Shown in pieces: positions 38,878 to 51,300 of a stretch of DNA of 64,000 nt (position 1 is the first letter of the stretch; each line of letters begins with the position of its first letter). Source of the stretch: Paramecium sonneborni (Eukaryota; Ciliophora; Oligohymenophorea; Peniculida; Parameciidae); the NCBI GenBank assembly GCA_905182985.1, contig CAJJDN010000012.1:379857-443856 (forward strand), written 5' to 3'. The position numbers and the translations under genes were made by a program. Under the pieces are notes generated by a model. The model made no database searches, was not told the DNA's origin, and worked only from the letters and a program-made list of their open reading frames with translations.

Positions 38878-40831
38878 ATGAATGAATATCAATCATATAC
38901 TTCTGATAATCGTAAATCGAAATAAACAATTAATACAATGGAAGAGCTAAGTAAAAATTAATCATTCCGAATTCTCAAACTCTAAACATCTGGTATAGGT
39001 AAGATGAATAATAGTAGTAAAAGAAACCCATAAAACTTTGATGTTTCATAAGTCTCAACATCTATGCCATTAAGGTAATTTGGTTTCATATTATATCTAT
39101 AAGTTAGAAGAATATGTTATCATTTTTGGCTCATGATGAGTCCAAGCGTCCAAATTCATATGAATAGTTATATTAAGATTTGTAACAATCAAAGCAATAA
39201 GTAAATAATCTTAGAGATGAGAATGTTCGACTAAGAACTAAAGTGTAACATAATGAAGTAAGTGTTATTGCATATAAATTAGAGAGAATTCTTAAAATAT
39301 GAGAATTTAATAGAAGATTTAACTACTTAAAAGAAATCCAATAATCAAGATCTTCAGATAATTTCATTACGTAAATAGGTCAAAGATAAAAGCTAAGAAT
39401 TAGAAGATAAAATGAAAGAGTTGGAAATTTTAAAGAGAAATAGTAAAGTTTGTAAATTATAAGAATTGGAGGTTATGATATTTATTTAATTGTAGATTGA
39501 GAAAAAGGTTTATTTTGAATAAACTTTAATGATGAAACATATGTTATAAATGGCTTAAGATTAAATTTAATACCAACAAAGCAAGTTAGAACAAGTGTAA
39601 CAATTAGAATCTCAATTAGATGTTTGTCATGAACAACTTTTTAAATTATAATAATAAAGTAATGATTAATATGAACTAATCAATAAAAAGGAATAAAAGA
39701 TAAAAGAAATGAAAATTCAATTAAAAAATTAATCGATAAAATAATAATAACTAGTCTAAAAACAATAATCAATTTAATAAAAATATGATAATTTGTAATT
39801 GCTGTATTAATCCATCAAAGGGAATAATAACATTATAAATCAATCAAAAGACTCTGCTTTAAAGTTCCCAAAAGATCTTGTTATATTGAAATTGCATTAA
39901 AAGAGAATAACAATGAATTAATATAATATTGGAATAGAAGGATTGAAATAAGCTAAAAATAAACAAGAATTTGGTTAACTTTTGTAAAAGTAATAATTTA
40001 AAATAAAGTTAATAGAGAACCATTTTAATTAAATGAAGTTGAATCTTAATAAGTTATAGAAAGGTTATCAGGAACATAGTCTTTATATTAACAATTCATT
40101 ACATAATTAAGTTATCATTCCTTGGAAGGTTTAGATGAATAATAGGCACAATAATTAATAAATAAGGTATTCCAATAAGTAGCGTATAGTCTCTTTAATC
40201 TAAAAAAGATCGTGTAAGATAGTATTGGATTTAATACAAATACAAAAAAGTTGGAAGAGACGATATTATCAAATTTATTTAGGCCATGAATTTTAATTGG
40301 GATTAATAAACGATATCTTATTTTTTATTAGAAGTATCTTATTTATTTATTAAGATATTTTAAAATAATTTGTCAAATAATAATGTTACAAATAATAGTG
40401 AATAAAATTCTTAAAGTATGAGAGTATCAATAGATTTTATTACTAATCCTTTTTAAAGGTAATCTCATCATAAAAGTTCTTATGAACTCTAATAATAAGA
40501 TAGTTTTATAAGAGATTTGAATGAGTAATAAAGTAATTAATAGGTAATTGAGAATTTTAATCCTAATGATGAAGTATTAATTAATTAATTTTTCCCTGCT
40601 GATGAAGAAGATAAATAATTTGATATAATAAGTAGTAATCCTTAAGATAAATTGACTTCAAAATATCAATAACAGAATGAAATCTAAGAAGTTAATGAAG
40701 AAGATATGTTGAGCTCTAAACCTTAAGATGAAGATAATGCTAATGATATGGCATATTTGGAAAGCAATTAATAAGAAGAATTACCTTAAGAAGTTAAAAG
40801 CCTTGAAATTTTGAATGATTATCAATAATGA
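38878..40831 (+). CDS. Long coiled-coil protein with acidic C-terminus
   Basis: Start ATG 38878 (MNEYQSYTSDNRKSKQT). The first ~350 residues are coiled coil (for example LEDKMKELEILKRN, QLESQLDVCHEQL). A helical pair follows (LEGLDEQQAQQLINKV; GRDDIIKFIQAMNFNWDQQ) that faintly resembles an EF-hand-like or dimerisation module without calcium ligands. The last ~150 residues are acidic, Gln-rich and disordered, ending LEILNDYQQ. Introns of 29, 25 and 29 nt were placed. One more intron near 40,050-40,130 is needed to hold frame, but I could not place its borders. A cytoskeletal role is only suggested by composition. Confidence 0.65.
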
Positions 40832-41100
40832 CTAATATTTATATTATTTAAACTATCTTTATAATTTTTAAATTCTATAAATTATATTTACATGACATGA
40901 AGCTTACTCTTACTTATAGCTTTATATTCTGTAAAATATTCAATATGACCTCCTTTTTCAGTTTAGGCTAAAATGACATTTTTATTATTTAGAATTCCAT
41001 TTTTTGAAATTTTAGAAGATTAGATAACTGAATCATCCATACAAGAAACGAATAAAGGATTCTACTCAAGCTTATTCTTTATTTAACTTAAAATTATGCA
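40822..41100 (-). pseudogene. 3' relic of an alpha/beta-hydrolase (ABHD1/3, YheT-like)
   Basis: A minus-strand frame with no start codon. It carries NPLFVSCMDDSVIQSSKI followed by NVILAQTEKGGHIEYF. In the EMB8/ABHD1-3 hydrolase family the same order PLLxISAxDDP ... TxxGGHxGxF surrounds the catalytic Asp and His, so both residues are preserved here (DD at about 41031-41036, GGH at about 40945-40953). Everything upstream, including the nucleophile Ser, is missing, and the upstream space is taken by the start of the CDC26-like gene. The frame's stop overlaps the 3' end of the coiled-coil gene. Best read as the remnant of a deleted gene copy. Confidence 0.65.
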
Positions 41101-41141
41101 ATAACGATTGATAAAAATTAAAATTTCATTATTTAAATTTA

Positions 41142-41492
41142 ATGATAATACGTAAACCAACAACTATCACTTTAAAACCAGAAGATGATTATTAAGAATA
41201 TGAAGACTTTAAAAAAAGACAAGAGGAGTAAAAGAAAAGCCAAATGCAATAAAAAAAGGATATGTTCGCTTGGTCTCAGTAATAGCAAACACAAATTATA
41301 CATTAAGTTTAAAAAATTTGAATTTTAAAATAGGCACCAAAGAATACTAGAAGATCTATTTAAGTTGCCTAAGAACCTACTATTGAATTTGAACCTGATT
41401 CATACTTTGATATCAATAATCAAATACCTGTAAACTAATTATTCAGAATGATAAATCCACCTCCTGATGCTATGTAGTAAGAGCCTTAATGA
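41142..41492 (+). CDS. CDC26-like subunit of the anaphase-promoting complex
   Basis: 107 residues after removing intron 41307-41333 (27 nt). The N-terminus MIIRKPTTITLKPEDDYQEY matches the conserved CDC26 start (M-x-R-[RK]-KPT-x-[IL]-x-LK-x-[ED]-D) that inserts into the TPR groove of APC6/CDC16. A charged helix (EDFKKRQEEQKKSQ) follows, as in CDC26. The tail is longer than usual and ends QLFRMINPPPDAM. CDC26 stabilises APC6 within the APC/C ubiquitin ligase that drives exit from mitosis. The match is short but sits at the exact N-terminus where the family is conserved. Confidence 0.7.
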
Positions 41493-42329
41493 TAAAATAC
41501 ATTTATCTAGTTTACAATATTACTAATTAATGGTTATCTTTTGAAAATCAATCATAAAAAACAGTTCTTTTATAAAATAAATTTGTGATTTTTAAAATGA
41601 AAATTTATTTTTTGATAATAATATTTCATTTATTTTAAATTTTTCAATTATTTTTGCTAAATCATGTAATATAGAAAAGCTTCTTAAAAAAGAAATCCAT
41701 TTGTTATTTTAAACTCGAATATATGATTCATGTTCTAAAAATAATTTCTATTATTTGATTTATTAATTCCTTTTATCTTATTTTAATTTTTTAATTAAAA
41801 TATAGATATGTTTAATATAAAATTTTTCTAGATCAATAAACTTTTTTCAAAAAAAAGGTTTATGCTTTTCTTTTACCATAAGTTAAAGATTTAAATCATT
41901 TTAAAGTATGAAGTTTATTTTATTATATTCAAAAATGTATTATTCTAACTCAATAAAATTTGATGTTACTTGTTGGATAAAATACTTTTATTTTTAATTA
42001 TATAACCATCATAACAATTAAAGCTTCGGTTGTTGTTTTTTTTTTAATTAAGAGAAAAAAAGTAATCAAATTTTACAATTTTTATAATTACCCAATTTAA
42101 ATGAGGATTGACATATATTATTATATTATGATTAGTCATGTGTACCCAATAGACAAAAGAGTTTACTTCAACAATTTATATTTATTATCATATTTTACAC
42201 ACAATATTTATATTTACATATCTTATTAACATATTACATATCCCCTGTCATTAAAATAAGGAAAATTTTGTTACGATTCTTAGAATTATATTGATGTATA
42301 AACTATTAATCATAACAATATTTAAAATA
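41493..42329. other. Intergenic, no supported gene
   Basis: About 840 bp of AT-rich spacer with only short frames, read on both strands. No domain, tRNA or repeat was recognised. Confidence 0.45.
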
Positions 42330-42713
42330 ATGAATTAAAGTTACCTAAACCTTAAAAACAGAAAATACTAATGCATAAACAATGACTAGAGAATATAACT
42401 TTTAGTAGATATTTTAGTGGAAGGAATATCGATAAAAGAAGCTGCTAAGAAGAATAATATAAAATTCTCTTCAGCAAAGGTTATTTTAAAGCTTTTTAAG
42501 CGTGAGGGACGTGTTGGAAAACTTAAAGAAAATTAATTATCATAATTAGAGGTTTCTTAATAAATAAAACAATAAACTTAGATAGTAGATGAAAATGAAT
42601 AACTATGCAACAATATTTTGAAATAAATAGAAGATTGTAAGGCTAGAAACAATTAATTGCAGTTGACGCTGACAATTTATAAATAAATTAACAATTAATT
42701 TAATTTAGAATGA
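42330..42713 (+). CDS. Small helix-turn-helix protein
   Basis: Intronless, 127 residues, starting MNQSYLNLKNRKYQ. Residues about 24-65 (QRIQLLVDILVEGISIKEAA, then KKNNIKFSSAKVILKLFKREGR) form a homeodomain-like helix-turn-helix. The IKEAA-x-x-x-x-IKFSSAK-x-I pattern is very common in ciliate proteins and related to transposase/Pipsqueak-type HTH modules. The rest is a Gln/Glu coiled coil, probably for dimerisation. A DNA-binding role is likely, but the target is unknown. Its stop is 27 bp from the stop of the convergent gene. Confidence 0.7.
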
Positions 42714-42740
42714 AATTATAATTATTATTATTTAAATAAT

Positions 42741-43470
42741 TCAGCATTTTAATTAAGTGGAAGGAATGATTTATACTTAATCATCGAAATCAGTTGATCT
42801 TTATTTATCTAATTCAACAAATTCAGCAAGTAATTCCTCTAACTAATCTTCATTTTGTTCAAACATTTTTGGATGATAAAAAATCTAACTTTTATCTATG
42901 TTTTACTAAATGATAAGAATTATAAGTTACTTATTTTACAAAATATCTGATTTCTTTCAAGAATGCCTCTGTAAGAAAATGATCTTAAAAAATTGATATC
43001 ATATCAGAACCATCTGTAGGTAATTACATAGCCATGTTTCTAAGTGTATATAATGGTATGAATTCTTCTATCTTCTGAATATCTCCATTAGGTATTTTCC
43101 TTTTAAATAGTGATTTTCTCAAAAGTTATAATCTTTCCATAATTGAATCAAATTTAAACTATTCTAAGCAGTAACCATATATTTGATGATAAATTGATTT
43201 TTATTTTTATTGTGCTTCTTTCAATTGAGACTACCAACTTTTTTATCTATGTTAGGGTTCAAATTTGAAATCATTCAAATTGATTGCTACTTCATCTTAT
43301 TTTGGTATTGAAAAAATTTCTGGCGTCTATTTTTTTATTTAAATGTTTTGATGAGATTATCTCAAGTTTTTTTTAGCTTCTAAGTACTCTTTAATTGTTT
43401 TTTAGGAGGTTTCATTTAAGTACCCGGGTAATTATGATTAAATTTAATTTTTTGCTTATTGAATATTCAT
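42741..43470 (-). CDS. Uncharacterised 234-residue protein
   Basis: Starts MNIQQAKNQIQSQLPGYL. One intron of 25 nt (coding strand GTAACTT...TTTAG, near 42911-42935) restores frame to the end QVQIIPSTQLKC. The middle has a compact helical region (IMERLQLLRKSLFKRKIPNG, then DIQKIEEFIPLYTLRNMAM) and a conserved-looking IFQDHFLTEAFLKEIRYF. The tail is acidic (EDQLEELLAEFVELDKQRS). There is no signal peptide or membrane span. I do not recognise the family. Confidence 0.7.
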
Positions 43471-43661
43471 ATTTATGTTAAAATAAATAAAATGTGCTTA
43501 GAATTCTCAGATCAAGATTATTAGGATTTTCAATTCTGAATGCTAGAAATACTAATTAAACTTAATAAAAATGCAATTTTGATGATATATAATAAATTAG
43601 TAGATATGTATAAAGCTCAGTATTCATGGTAAATTGATAACACATATAAATAATAATATAA

Positions 43662-45296
43662 TCATTACCAATGATCTAAATCTTCTAATTCAGGTTTCAT
43701 TTATTGTTGTGTTTATTAAACTGATTTGTTTTGTTCACCTCCTTATTATCTTATTTGAACTTTTTATTCTGTAATTGGTTCTTTTCTGAAAGGTATTATA
43801 TCATGATTCAATAAAATATGAGGGAAAAATTTATATTACCAAAATTTAACTGAATTATCTTTACTACTTGTGACAAGCAAGCCAATGGAATCAAATAATT
43901 ATATTTTAGTAATATCTTTGTCATGAGCACCTAATGAATAGAGATATTTCATATTTGTAGATTCTAATATAATAACACAATTTCCATAATTAACATAGAT
44001 TTCTTTTGTACTGATAGAAAATTAAACAACTTTATTTGGAATAGTTTTAAGTAATGTAATTTAGTTAGAACTTTTTTCTTTTCCTTGTTTAGCAATTTCA
44101 AATACACTTAGATATCCTTCTTTGCTACCACAGATTAGATAATTTTTTATTGGACAAAATTGAATTGAAGTTAAATACATATTAACATCCTATTTGATTT
44201 AGTGAATTTCATGTAAAGGCCCTTTTTCAAAAGAGAAGATATATATGCTTCCAATATTATCACCTACAAAAAGTCTATATTGATTGGTAGTCATGCATGT
44301 CAATTCATTAGTAAAATCCTTTTCTATTATCAAAAATAGGTTATACCTTTTAATATACAAGTTGGATTCGATAGATCTGTTGTTATTAGACATTTATCTC
44401 TACCAATACTATAACAATGACCTGTCAAATTACTAAATGCAATTCCATTTATTGATCGATTATGCTTGTGAATAGAACAGAATTCATAATATTCCAAATA
44501 CTATTTATTTGTTGCAACTCTTAAACAAACAATTTAACCATCATCAAATCCAATGGCTAAAATAGTGAGTTTTTCATCCCATCTTATCATCGTACCTCTT
44601 TATTGATATTATAAAGTCCATAAACTTTAAGCAATAGCTTAACCATCTTTATTAACATTTAATCTATAGCATATCAATTAAGTATTAAAGGATGGTTTTA
44701 GAGACTTACCAAATATGCCCATAAAACCTTACATTTTGCTTGAAATTGAATCATCTGTAGTTAAAACAAAAAACACTTATGTATCAGGTTCATAATGAAA
44801 GTCTGTAATAGGAAATGTATGACCATAATGAATTTTTAGAGATGGTTTTGGTTATAGTAACCATTTGCTTCCAATTAACTATGATAACTATTTTATTGTA
44901 TAAATAGTCTATACATCACAAAAATTATAAAAACTCTAGTTTCCTAAAACATCGCATCTCCAGATTATGGCTCCTAACCATTTTTCTAAATCTACTCTTC
45001 TTTTTTCAGCATCAAAAGTATTTGGTTTGAATCCAAACATTCCTATTCCTGGTAATTGAGGTAAATCAGGACATTAAACAGTTAATGTTTTGTATAAGGT
45101 TATACAATTATCATATGTATATTCAAGGTCAGATCGCTTAAATGGTTCAACTAATGTAAATTACAACACAATTCTATAATAAATTTGACCATCTGCTTTC
45201 TCTCTATAACCAGGAACTTTAAACTATGTTAATATTTGAAAATACTTTTAAATGTGCACCTAAATATTCAATTCCATTAAGAGTGTCTAAACTCAT
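43662..45296 (-). CDS. PX domain plus WD40 beta-propeller protein
   Basis: 529 residues after removing two introns (22 and 23 nt; total divisible by three). Residues about 15-125 form a PX domain: YRIVLQFTLVEPFKRSDLEY, a Tyr/Lys core, LPQLPG (the PxxP-like loop) and a closing WLGAIIWR helix. About seven WD-type repeats follow, for example HYGHTFPITDFHYEPDT, HKHNRSINGIAFSNLTGHCY, NQYRLFVGDNIGSIYIF, KNYLICGSKEGYLSVFEI and LLVTSSKDNSVKFWQY. The tail is Gln-rich. The combination suggests a phosphoinositide-binding trafficking adaptor. Only 11 bp separate its start from the divergent bL25-like gene. Confidence 0.85.
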
Positions 45297-45307
45297 AATT
45301 AAATAAA
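45297..45307. promoter_or_regulatory. 11-bp divergent intergenic spacer
   Basis: Two divergent start codons (45296 minus, 45308 plus) are only 11 bp apart, so promoter elements and 5' leaders must overlap each other's coding region. If either gene really starts at a later ATG the spacer would be larger. Confidence 0.4.
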
Positions 45308-46418
45308 ATGTTTTTGGGGCGAAAAATATTTAGAGCATTTTGTTCTTAGACTTAATATAATATCCCAATTTTCACATCAAGTAGAGGTCCATCTGCTAAT
45401 AAACATCTTGATGATGTACTTTTAGATCAAATGATCAAAGGTTTTAAGAAAGCATACACGGACAGATTTTTGTTAGACTTTAAAAAAGTTATCATTAATA
45501 AAATATTTATAGGTGGTTCTACCTGCAAAGAGAGTTAGATCACTAGATGATCATATAGTTGGATTATGGAAAAAACATGAAGTAGCAGTTGTGATTGAAG
45601 GAAGAGATGAATTTGAGGATATTGATATAGTTTTAGACTATTATTAAGTGGCAGCAGTTAAAAGAAGGATATGTGCAAATGTTGCTCCAATTTATATAAG
45701 AATACCAGGACATAATGAAGACATTCGTTGCACTTTGGGTGAAATCATCAAAGATCCTAGTAACAATGATAAGTTTAATTGATAGAAAGTGGATGGCCAT
45801 TCAAAGTAACTTTGAGAAGATACATAGTAGGCAGACCAAATCTATTATATGTTCCAATTGCTTTATTGCCTAATAATTCTAATCCAGCATTAGTTAGAGG
45901 AACTGATTATGATGTACATATTGAAGGAGTTTGGATAAACTCATATAATGCCACATATCCCACAAGATTCCTTGTTGATGTAAAAAACCTTAAGACTTAC
46001 AGACCTTATAAATTAGGAGATTTATAAAATACTTTCCCTTAAGGTGTTTTATTACATGAAAGATATAAAAAATTGATCCATTGGAATGTAGTAACTCAAG
46101 CTAGAGATGAAGATGATGTAATTATTCAATTCTTATTTTTGTTAGAAATTCTTTGAAGAAGCAGAATTCTAAAGATCAAAGAAAGATGATGATTTATTAA
46201 TCTATAGAAAACCAGATGATGCAGGAGAAGAAACTATTGAAGGGGAAATGTTATATTAAAAAAAAAAAGTAACAGTAGAAAAGAAATAAAAAAAAAGAAG
46301 GGAAAAGTCACTCAAAAAGAAAGTAAAATAAGCCAATCAAGAATTATAAAAAGAAGTTGCTGCAGCAAAAGAGGCAAAAGATGCTGCTGCTAAAGAAGCT
46401 GCAGCAGGTAAAAAATGA
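45308..46418 (+). CDS. Mitochondrial ribosomal protein bL25-like
   Basis: 343 residues after removing introns of 25, 26 and 28 nt (total divisible by three). The N-terminus MFLGRKIFRAFCSQTQ is a good mitochondrial presequence. The C-terminal beta domain NLLYVPIALLPNNSNPALVR ... YPTRFLVDVKNLKTYRPYKLGDLQ resembles the bL25/CTC arrangement (P-x-x-I-x-VDV-x-x-L-x-x-x-x-x-x-x-x-DL). The tail is Lys/Ala-rich and ends EAAAGKK. Family assignment is inference from pattern; another mitochondrial RNA- or ribosome-associated protein is possible. It converges with the kelch gene, stops 18 bp apart. Confidence 0.55.
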
Positions 46419-46436
46419 TGAGTTTATAGTAAATAT

Positions 46437-48279
46437 TCATTATAATGATTATTGGTTAATAAATTTATCAAAGTTATTCAAAATATCTAAGTTTTCTCTA
46501 ATAACTTATTTAATGAATCCAATTAATATATCATACCTAACTAAAACTTATCTTTTTTATGGTAAATATGATCTTGTAGATTAAGGAAGACAAGAAAGAC
46601 GCTTAGTATTAATTCTGAAACCTTGTCCTTTAAAGCCCTCACTATGAAATGAAGTAAATTATCTAGGAGAATAAGTTATTAGAGATTCCATTTTCTCTAA
46701 ACTATTTTTTTACGATTTCAATAGATATTAAGTCTATCTCTTTGTAAATTATTCTTTTGTTATTCTTGCTTAAACTTGGGTTTAATCTGTTTCTATATAA
46801 TTTATTAAAGGTTCTAGATATCTTCCATTCCCTATACCCCCAAAAACAGCTATTTTTGAACTAAGTAGTACTGAATTATGTGCACATCTTGGTACATTGA
46901 TACCTTCCATTATTACTTCTTACCATAAATTTAATGAAGGATAAAAAATAAAGAATTCACTTGATTCTAAAGATCCATTAATTATTTAATCTCTTTAACC
47001 TCCTAATATAACAATGCCTTAAATTTTCTTTATGAATTCCATAGTATGATTATGACAAGGCATAGGTGGTTTACCTCCAGTTTAAACAATTTCCCAAGCA
47101 ATAGCTGTAGTAGTATTTGGATAAAAGATTAATTTTTTGATTAAATTTGTAGAATTCCCATCTTAATTCTTACCTCCAAATGAATAAACATTTTCAACTG
47201 GAATGATATCAGTCGTATTTTCACTGAATTTAGAGGATTATGATATATTAATAATGGAATGACAACAAATGGGTGTTGATTTGACATCCCATTATTTCCA
47301 TATCATTTTCTCTATATTATATAAAGCAGTATCATTCAATACTTATTCATTGCTATTAACTCCTCCATATATAAGCATCCATTTCCATCCATAAATACAT
47401 GCTTTATGATGTCTTCTGGGTTCTATATAATCTCCTTAGACATTAACCTTCTCCCAAAATCTAGTACTTGCATTGTAATCAAATACAGTATTAAAACATT
47501 CTCGAACTTTTAATTTTGTATTGAATTTGCAAGCTCCACCGAAATAGATGAAATGATTTCTCAAAGATACTACTGTTAATGCTGCTCTACCAAATTTTGG
47601 CATTTCTCCAATACCATTAATTACATGCCAATCCTAAAATCCTACTTATATTATATAGTTACTTAAATCAAATCTTAACATTTAATCTCTTATTCCATCT
47701 CCTGCTATTCCTCCATACAAATATAAAGAGTCTCCATATAATGCCATTGATCCACTCTCAGTAAAAGAAGGTCTAAAACTTTTTGCACTTCTAAAAAACT
47801 CTTAAGATTCTCCATAAAATGTCATCTACGGAGGATGATCTATTTCAGCTTCTACTGTTGGTATAGCCAAATTAGGCATTTAATATACTATTATAAAATA
47901 TTCTTAATACTTCTAGCTCCTTCTTTTAGATTTACTTTCTTTTTTGGAGAATGATCTCTTCTTTTTAATTTTTATACTACTCGAATTTTTAATTTTTTTT
48001 GAGTGCCTTAATCTAAAGCATCTGATATAACTTCTTAATGTCTCTCTGTCATTTAGGAAATTATTTATTCACGTTAAACTTTGTTATGGGTTAATTACAT
48101 CATCAATCTAGCTCTTGGGGATGGTATTCGCAATATTGTTTTTGAGAATTCCTTACTAAATCTACTTTGTTATCGTACGCTTTCGGCATTTCTGTAAATG
48201 TCTTAAATAATGTACTCTGCGTCACTGGTGTGTTTAGTAAGGTACGTTCAGATTGCAGAATCTCTATTTATGGACTCAT
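46437..48279 (-). CDS. Kelch-repeat protein
   Basis: 598 residues after removing introns 48156-48178 and 47888-47910 (23 nt each). The second intron joins an N-terminal part (MSPQIEILQSERTLLNTP ... basic KLKRRDHSPKKK) to the propeller in frame. Five to six kelch blades follow with the usual GG pairs and Trp: LYLYGGIAGDG, FIYFGGACKFNT, WMLIYGGVNSNEQ, VYSFGGKNQDG, IVILGGQRDQ and IAVFGGIGNGR. The C-terminal ~110 residues are basic and helical. Kelch propellers are protein-interaction platforms; there is no BTB or F-box, so a cytoskeletal or scaffold role is as likely as ubiquitination. Confidence 0.85.
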
Positions 48280-48321
48280 ACCTTGAGATGAAGATCTTAA
48301 ATGCATAATATTTTAATTAAA

Positions 48322-51300
48322 TCAATTAAGTTACTTTATAGAGTTCATAATGTAAGGCTCATTCAAAATGTTTTATGGTAACAGGCACAATCCATACTTT
48401 AAGAATCTAAACTTAAAATAATTTATCTAGATCCATTTTGTATAAACCATTATATACAGTAGAATTATTATTGATCCAGTTATGCAGTAGTACAATTATA
48501 TTGTACTTAAATTTTCTTAGGCAAAATTTTAATTGCTATATTAGATGATATTTATGAAAATGTCAATTGTCTTTGTCGTGAATAGAAAATGTTACAAAAA
48601 AGCGGTATTAAATTCTTTCGAATTCATAAACTACTCATTATCAGTTATATCACTCAAATGCTATTATTAATTAATTTCATAATCAAAATATTGTTTTATT
48701 ATTGAACTTATCTAACTAGCGACTCCCTTTATGCCAGTTTCATAAAAATTAGAAATATCATCTGCTTAGGAAGGACTTGAGTATAAATTAATAAAAGTTT
48801 AATTAACCTGTGGATATTAACAAAATGGCACTTCATAAAATAATTTCAAACAGATATCATACTTATAAATGCTCTCTAAAGTAGTTTTATCATTATCACT
48901 GATTTAATTTGATAGTGTTATTTATTCATAGATACTAATTAAATTTGCATCGAAATTCACTTCACTTTCTTCAAATAGTTGAAATAATTAATTATTTGCA
49001 TCCTGCATTCTCTCAACAACTTCTTTAGTAATAATCTTTTATTGAATTAACTTATTATAAATAGATGGTAAAGATTTTGTTACTATGGCAGATCCAATCA
49101 TGGCATCTAGATTAGTTGAAAATGTGATAAATTATAGAGTCATTTTTTAAAAAGGGATCATTTATTGAATCTCTTTTCTATATAAGATATAACCACAAAT
49201 TATGAATACTATTAAAGTGATATAAGTTAACAATAATATTATAAAGATAATTCTTCTATTCATTGATGTGTCTTAAATTCTTGTGTTGAGTACGATTGGT
49301 TGTCGATTTTGAATCTTAGTTGTTTATAAAGATCCTCTTTATGATTTCAAATCATTGTTTGATTAATTATTAAAGTCATAGGAAGAATAATTTATTTGTC
49401 TCCAATTAAAGTTGTTTTCTTTATTTTGTAAAATTTCTTTCATATGTTAAGATTTTTAGATTTATTATCGTGCTTCCTTCTCTTTTAATCTTCCTATCAT
49501 TAAAATAAGTTATCTTTGGTAGATTAAAGATTATTTCCAAAAAAAAAATTGTGTAATAATTTAAAAGAGAAGCACAATAATTATTGTGAAAGTTAATACA
49601 ACAATTTTTAAACTTTAGTTGTCTAAAGTATTGCCATATAATTCTTTATACGAAGATATTAATGTTTTACTCATATAAAAAACATTATATAAATTAATTC
49701 TTAAAGACATTAATGTTGAAATTTGATGATTGTCAATCTCAAATTTTTTGTGATAATAAAATAACTCTTTTATTGTCCTTTCTAAATTTATAATAAAGTA
49801 AGTATACCCTACAATTTGACTATCTTATCCTACTGTTCTATAATTAATATCTTCTAGTAATCCAGAGTTTTCAACCTCAATAAAGGAAGAGTATAATTTA
49901 TTTAATTCTAAGAATGTAGATTCTGAGATATTTTTTAATTTGTAATCAGTTTAATTAAGAAGGTAAGTACTACAATCAACAACTTAAAGCTTTTTCATAA
50001 GAAGTATCCATTCGAGCGAAAATAATTGGAAAAACTGTCTATTAAAAATTAAAGGAGCATTGATATTTTTATTGCTTTGAACAATTTCATTTGTGCCATC
50101 TGAGATAATTATAAGACTTGCAATCATATAAATTAATTAAACAACTATAATTAATAAGTTAAGAGCCATAACAATTTTTAAAGGTTTTATAATTTTATCA
50201 GAATTAATAAAAAGATGACACTCTTTATTAGTATTAGATTTTGATGAATCTAAAGATGTCTTAGATCCTTNCTATGGCAGATCCAATCATGGCATCTAGA
50301 TTAGTTGAAAATGTGATAAATTATAGAGTCATTTTTTAAAAAGGGATCATTTATTGAATCTCTTTTCTATATAAGATATAACCACAAATTATGAATACTA
50401 TTAAAGTGATATAAGTTAACAATAATATTATAAAGATAATTCTTCTATTCATTGATGTGTCTTAAATTCTTGTGTTGAGTACGATTGGTTGTCGATTTTG
50501 AATCTTAGTTGTTTATAAAGATCCTCTTTATGATTTCAAATCATTGTTTGATTAATTATTAAAGTCATAGGAAGAATAATTTATTTGTCTCCAATTAAAG
50601 TTGTTTTCTTTATTTTGTAAAATTTCTTTCATATGTTAAGATTTTTAGATTTATTATCGTGCTTCCTTCTCTTTTAATCTTCCTATCATTAAAATAAGTT
50701 ATCTTTGGTAGATTAAAGATTATTTCCAAAAAAAAAATTGTGTAATAATTTAAAAGAGAAGCACAATAATTATTGTGAAAGTTAATACAACAATTTTTAA
50801 ACTTTAGTTGTCTAAAGTATTGCCATATAATTCTTTATACGAAGATATTAATGTTTTACTCATATAAAAAACATTATATAAATTAATTCTTAAAGACATT
50901 AATGTTGAAATTTGATGATTGTCAATCTCAAATTTTTTGTGATAATAAAATAACTCTTTTATTGTCCTTTCTAAATTTATAATAAAGTAAGTATACCCTA
51001 CAATTTGACTATCTTATCCTACTGTTCTATAATTAATATCTTCTAGTAATCCAGAGTTTTCAACCTCAATAAAGGAAGAGTATAATTTATTTAATTCTAA
51101 GAATGTAGATTCTGAGATATTTTTTAATTTGTAATCAGTTTAATTAAGAAGGTAAGTACTACAATCAACAACTTAAAGCTTTTTCATAAGAAGTATCCAT
51201 TCGAGCGAAAATAATTGGAAAAACTGTCTATTAAAAATTAAAGGAGCATTGATATTTTTATTGCTTTGAACAATTTCATTTGTGCCATCTGAGATAATTA

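Noticed and set aside
46425..46578. Possible retained internal eliminated sequence bounded by TA, with a TATAGTAA left end.
   Set aside because: The left end fits the Paramecium IES consensus, but the right end is poor. The stretch is also the intact C-terminal coding part of the convergent kelch gene (frame open to the TGA at 46437), and the bL25-like gene ends naturally at 46418 without it.
45779..46584. Standard-code open frames starting at a TTG (45779) and at 46357.
   Set aside because: The first is an internal exon of the bL25-like gene; the second is a shifted frame over its end and the kelch tail.
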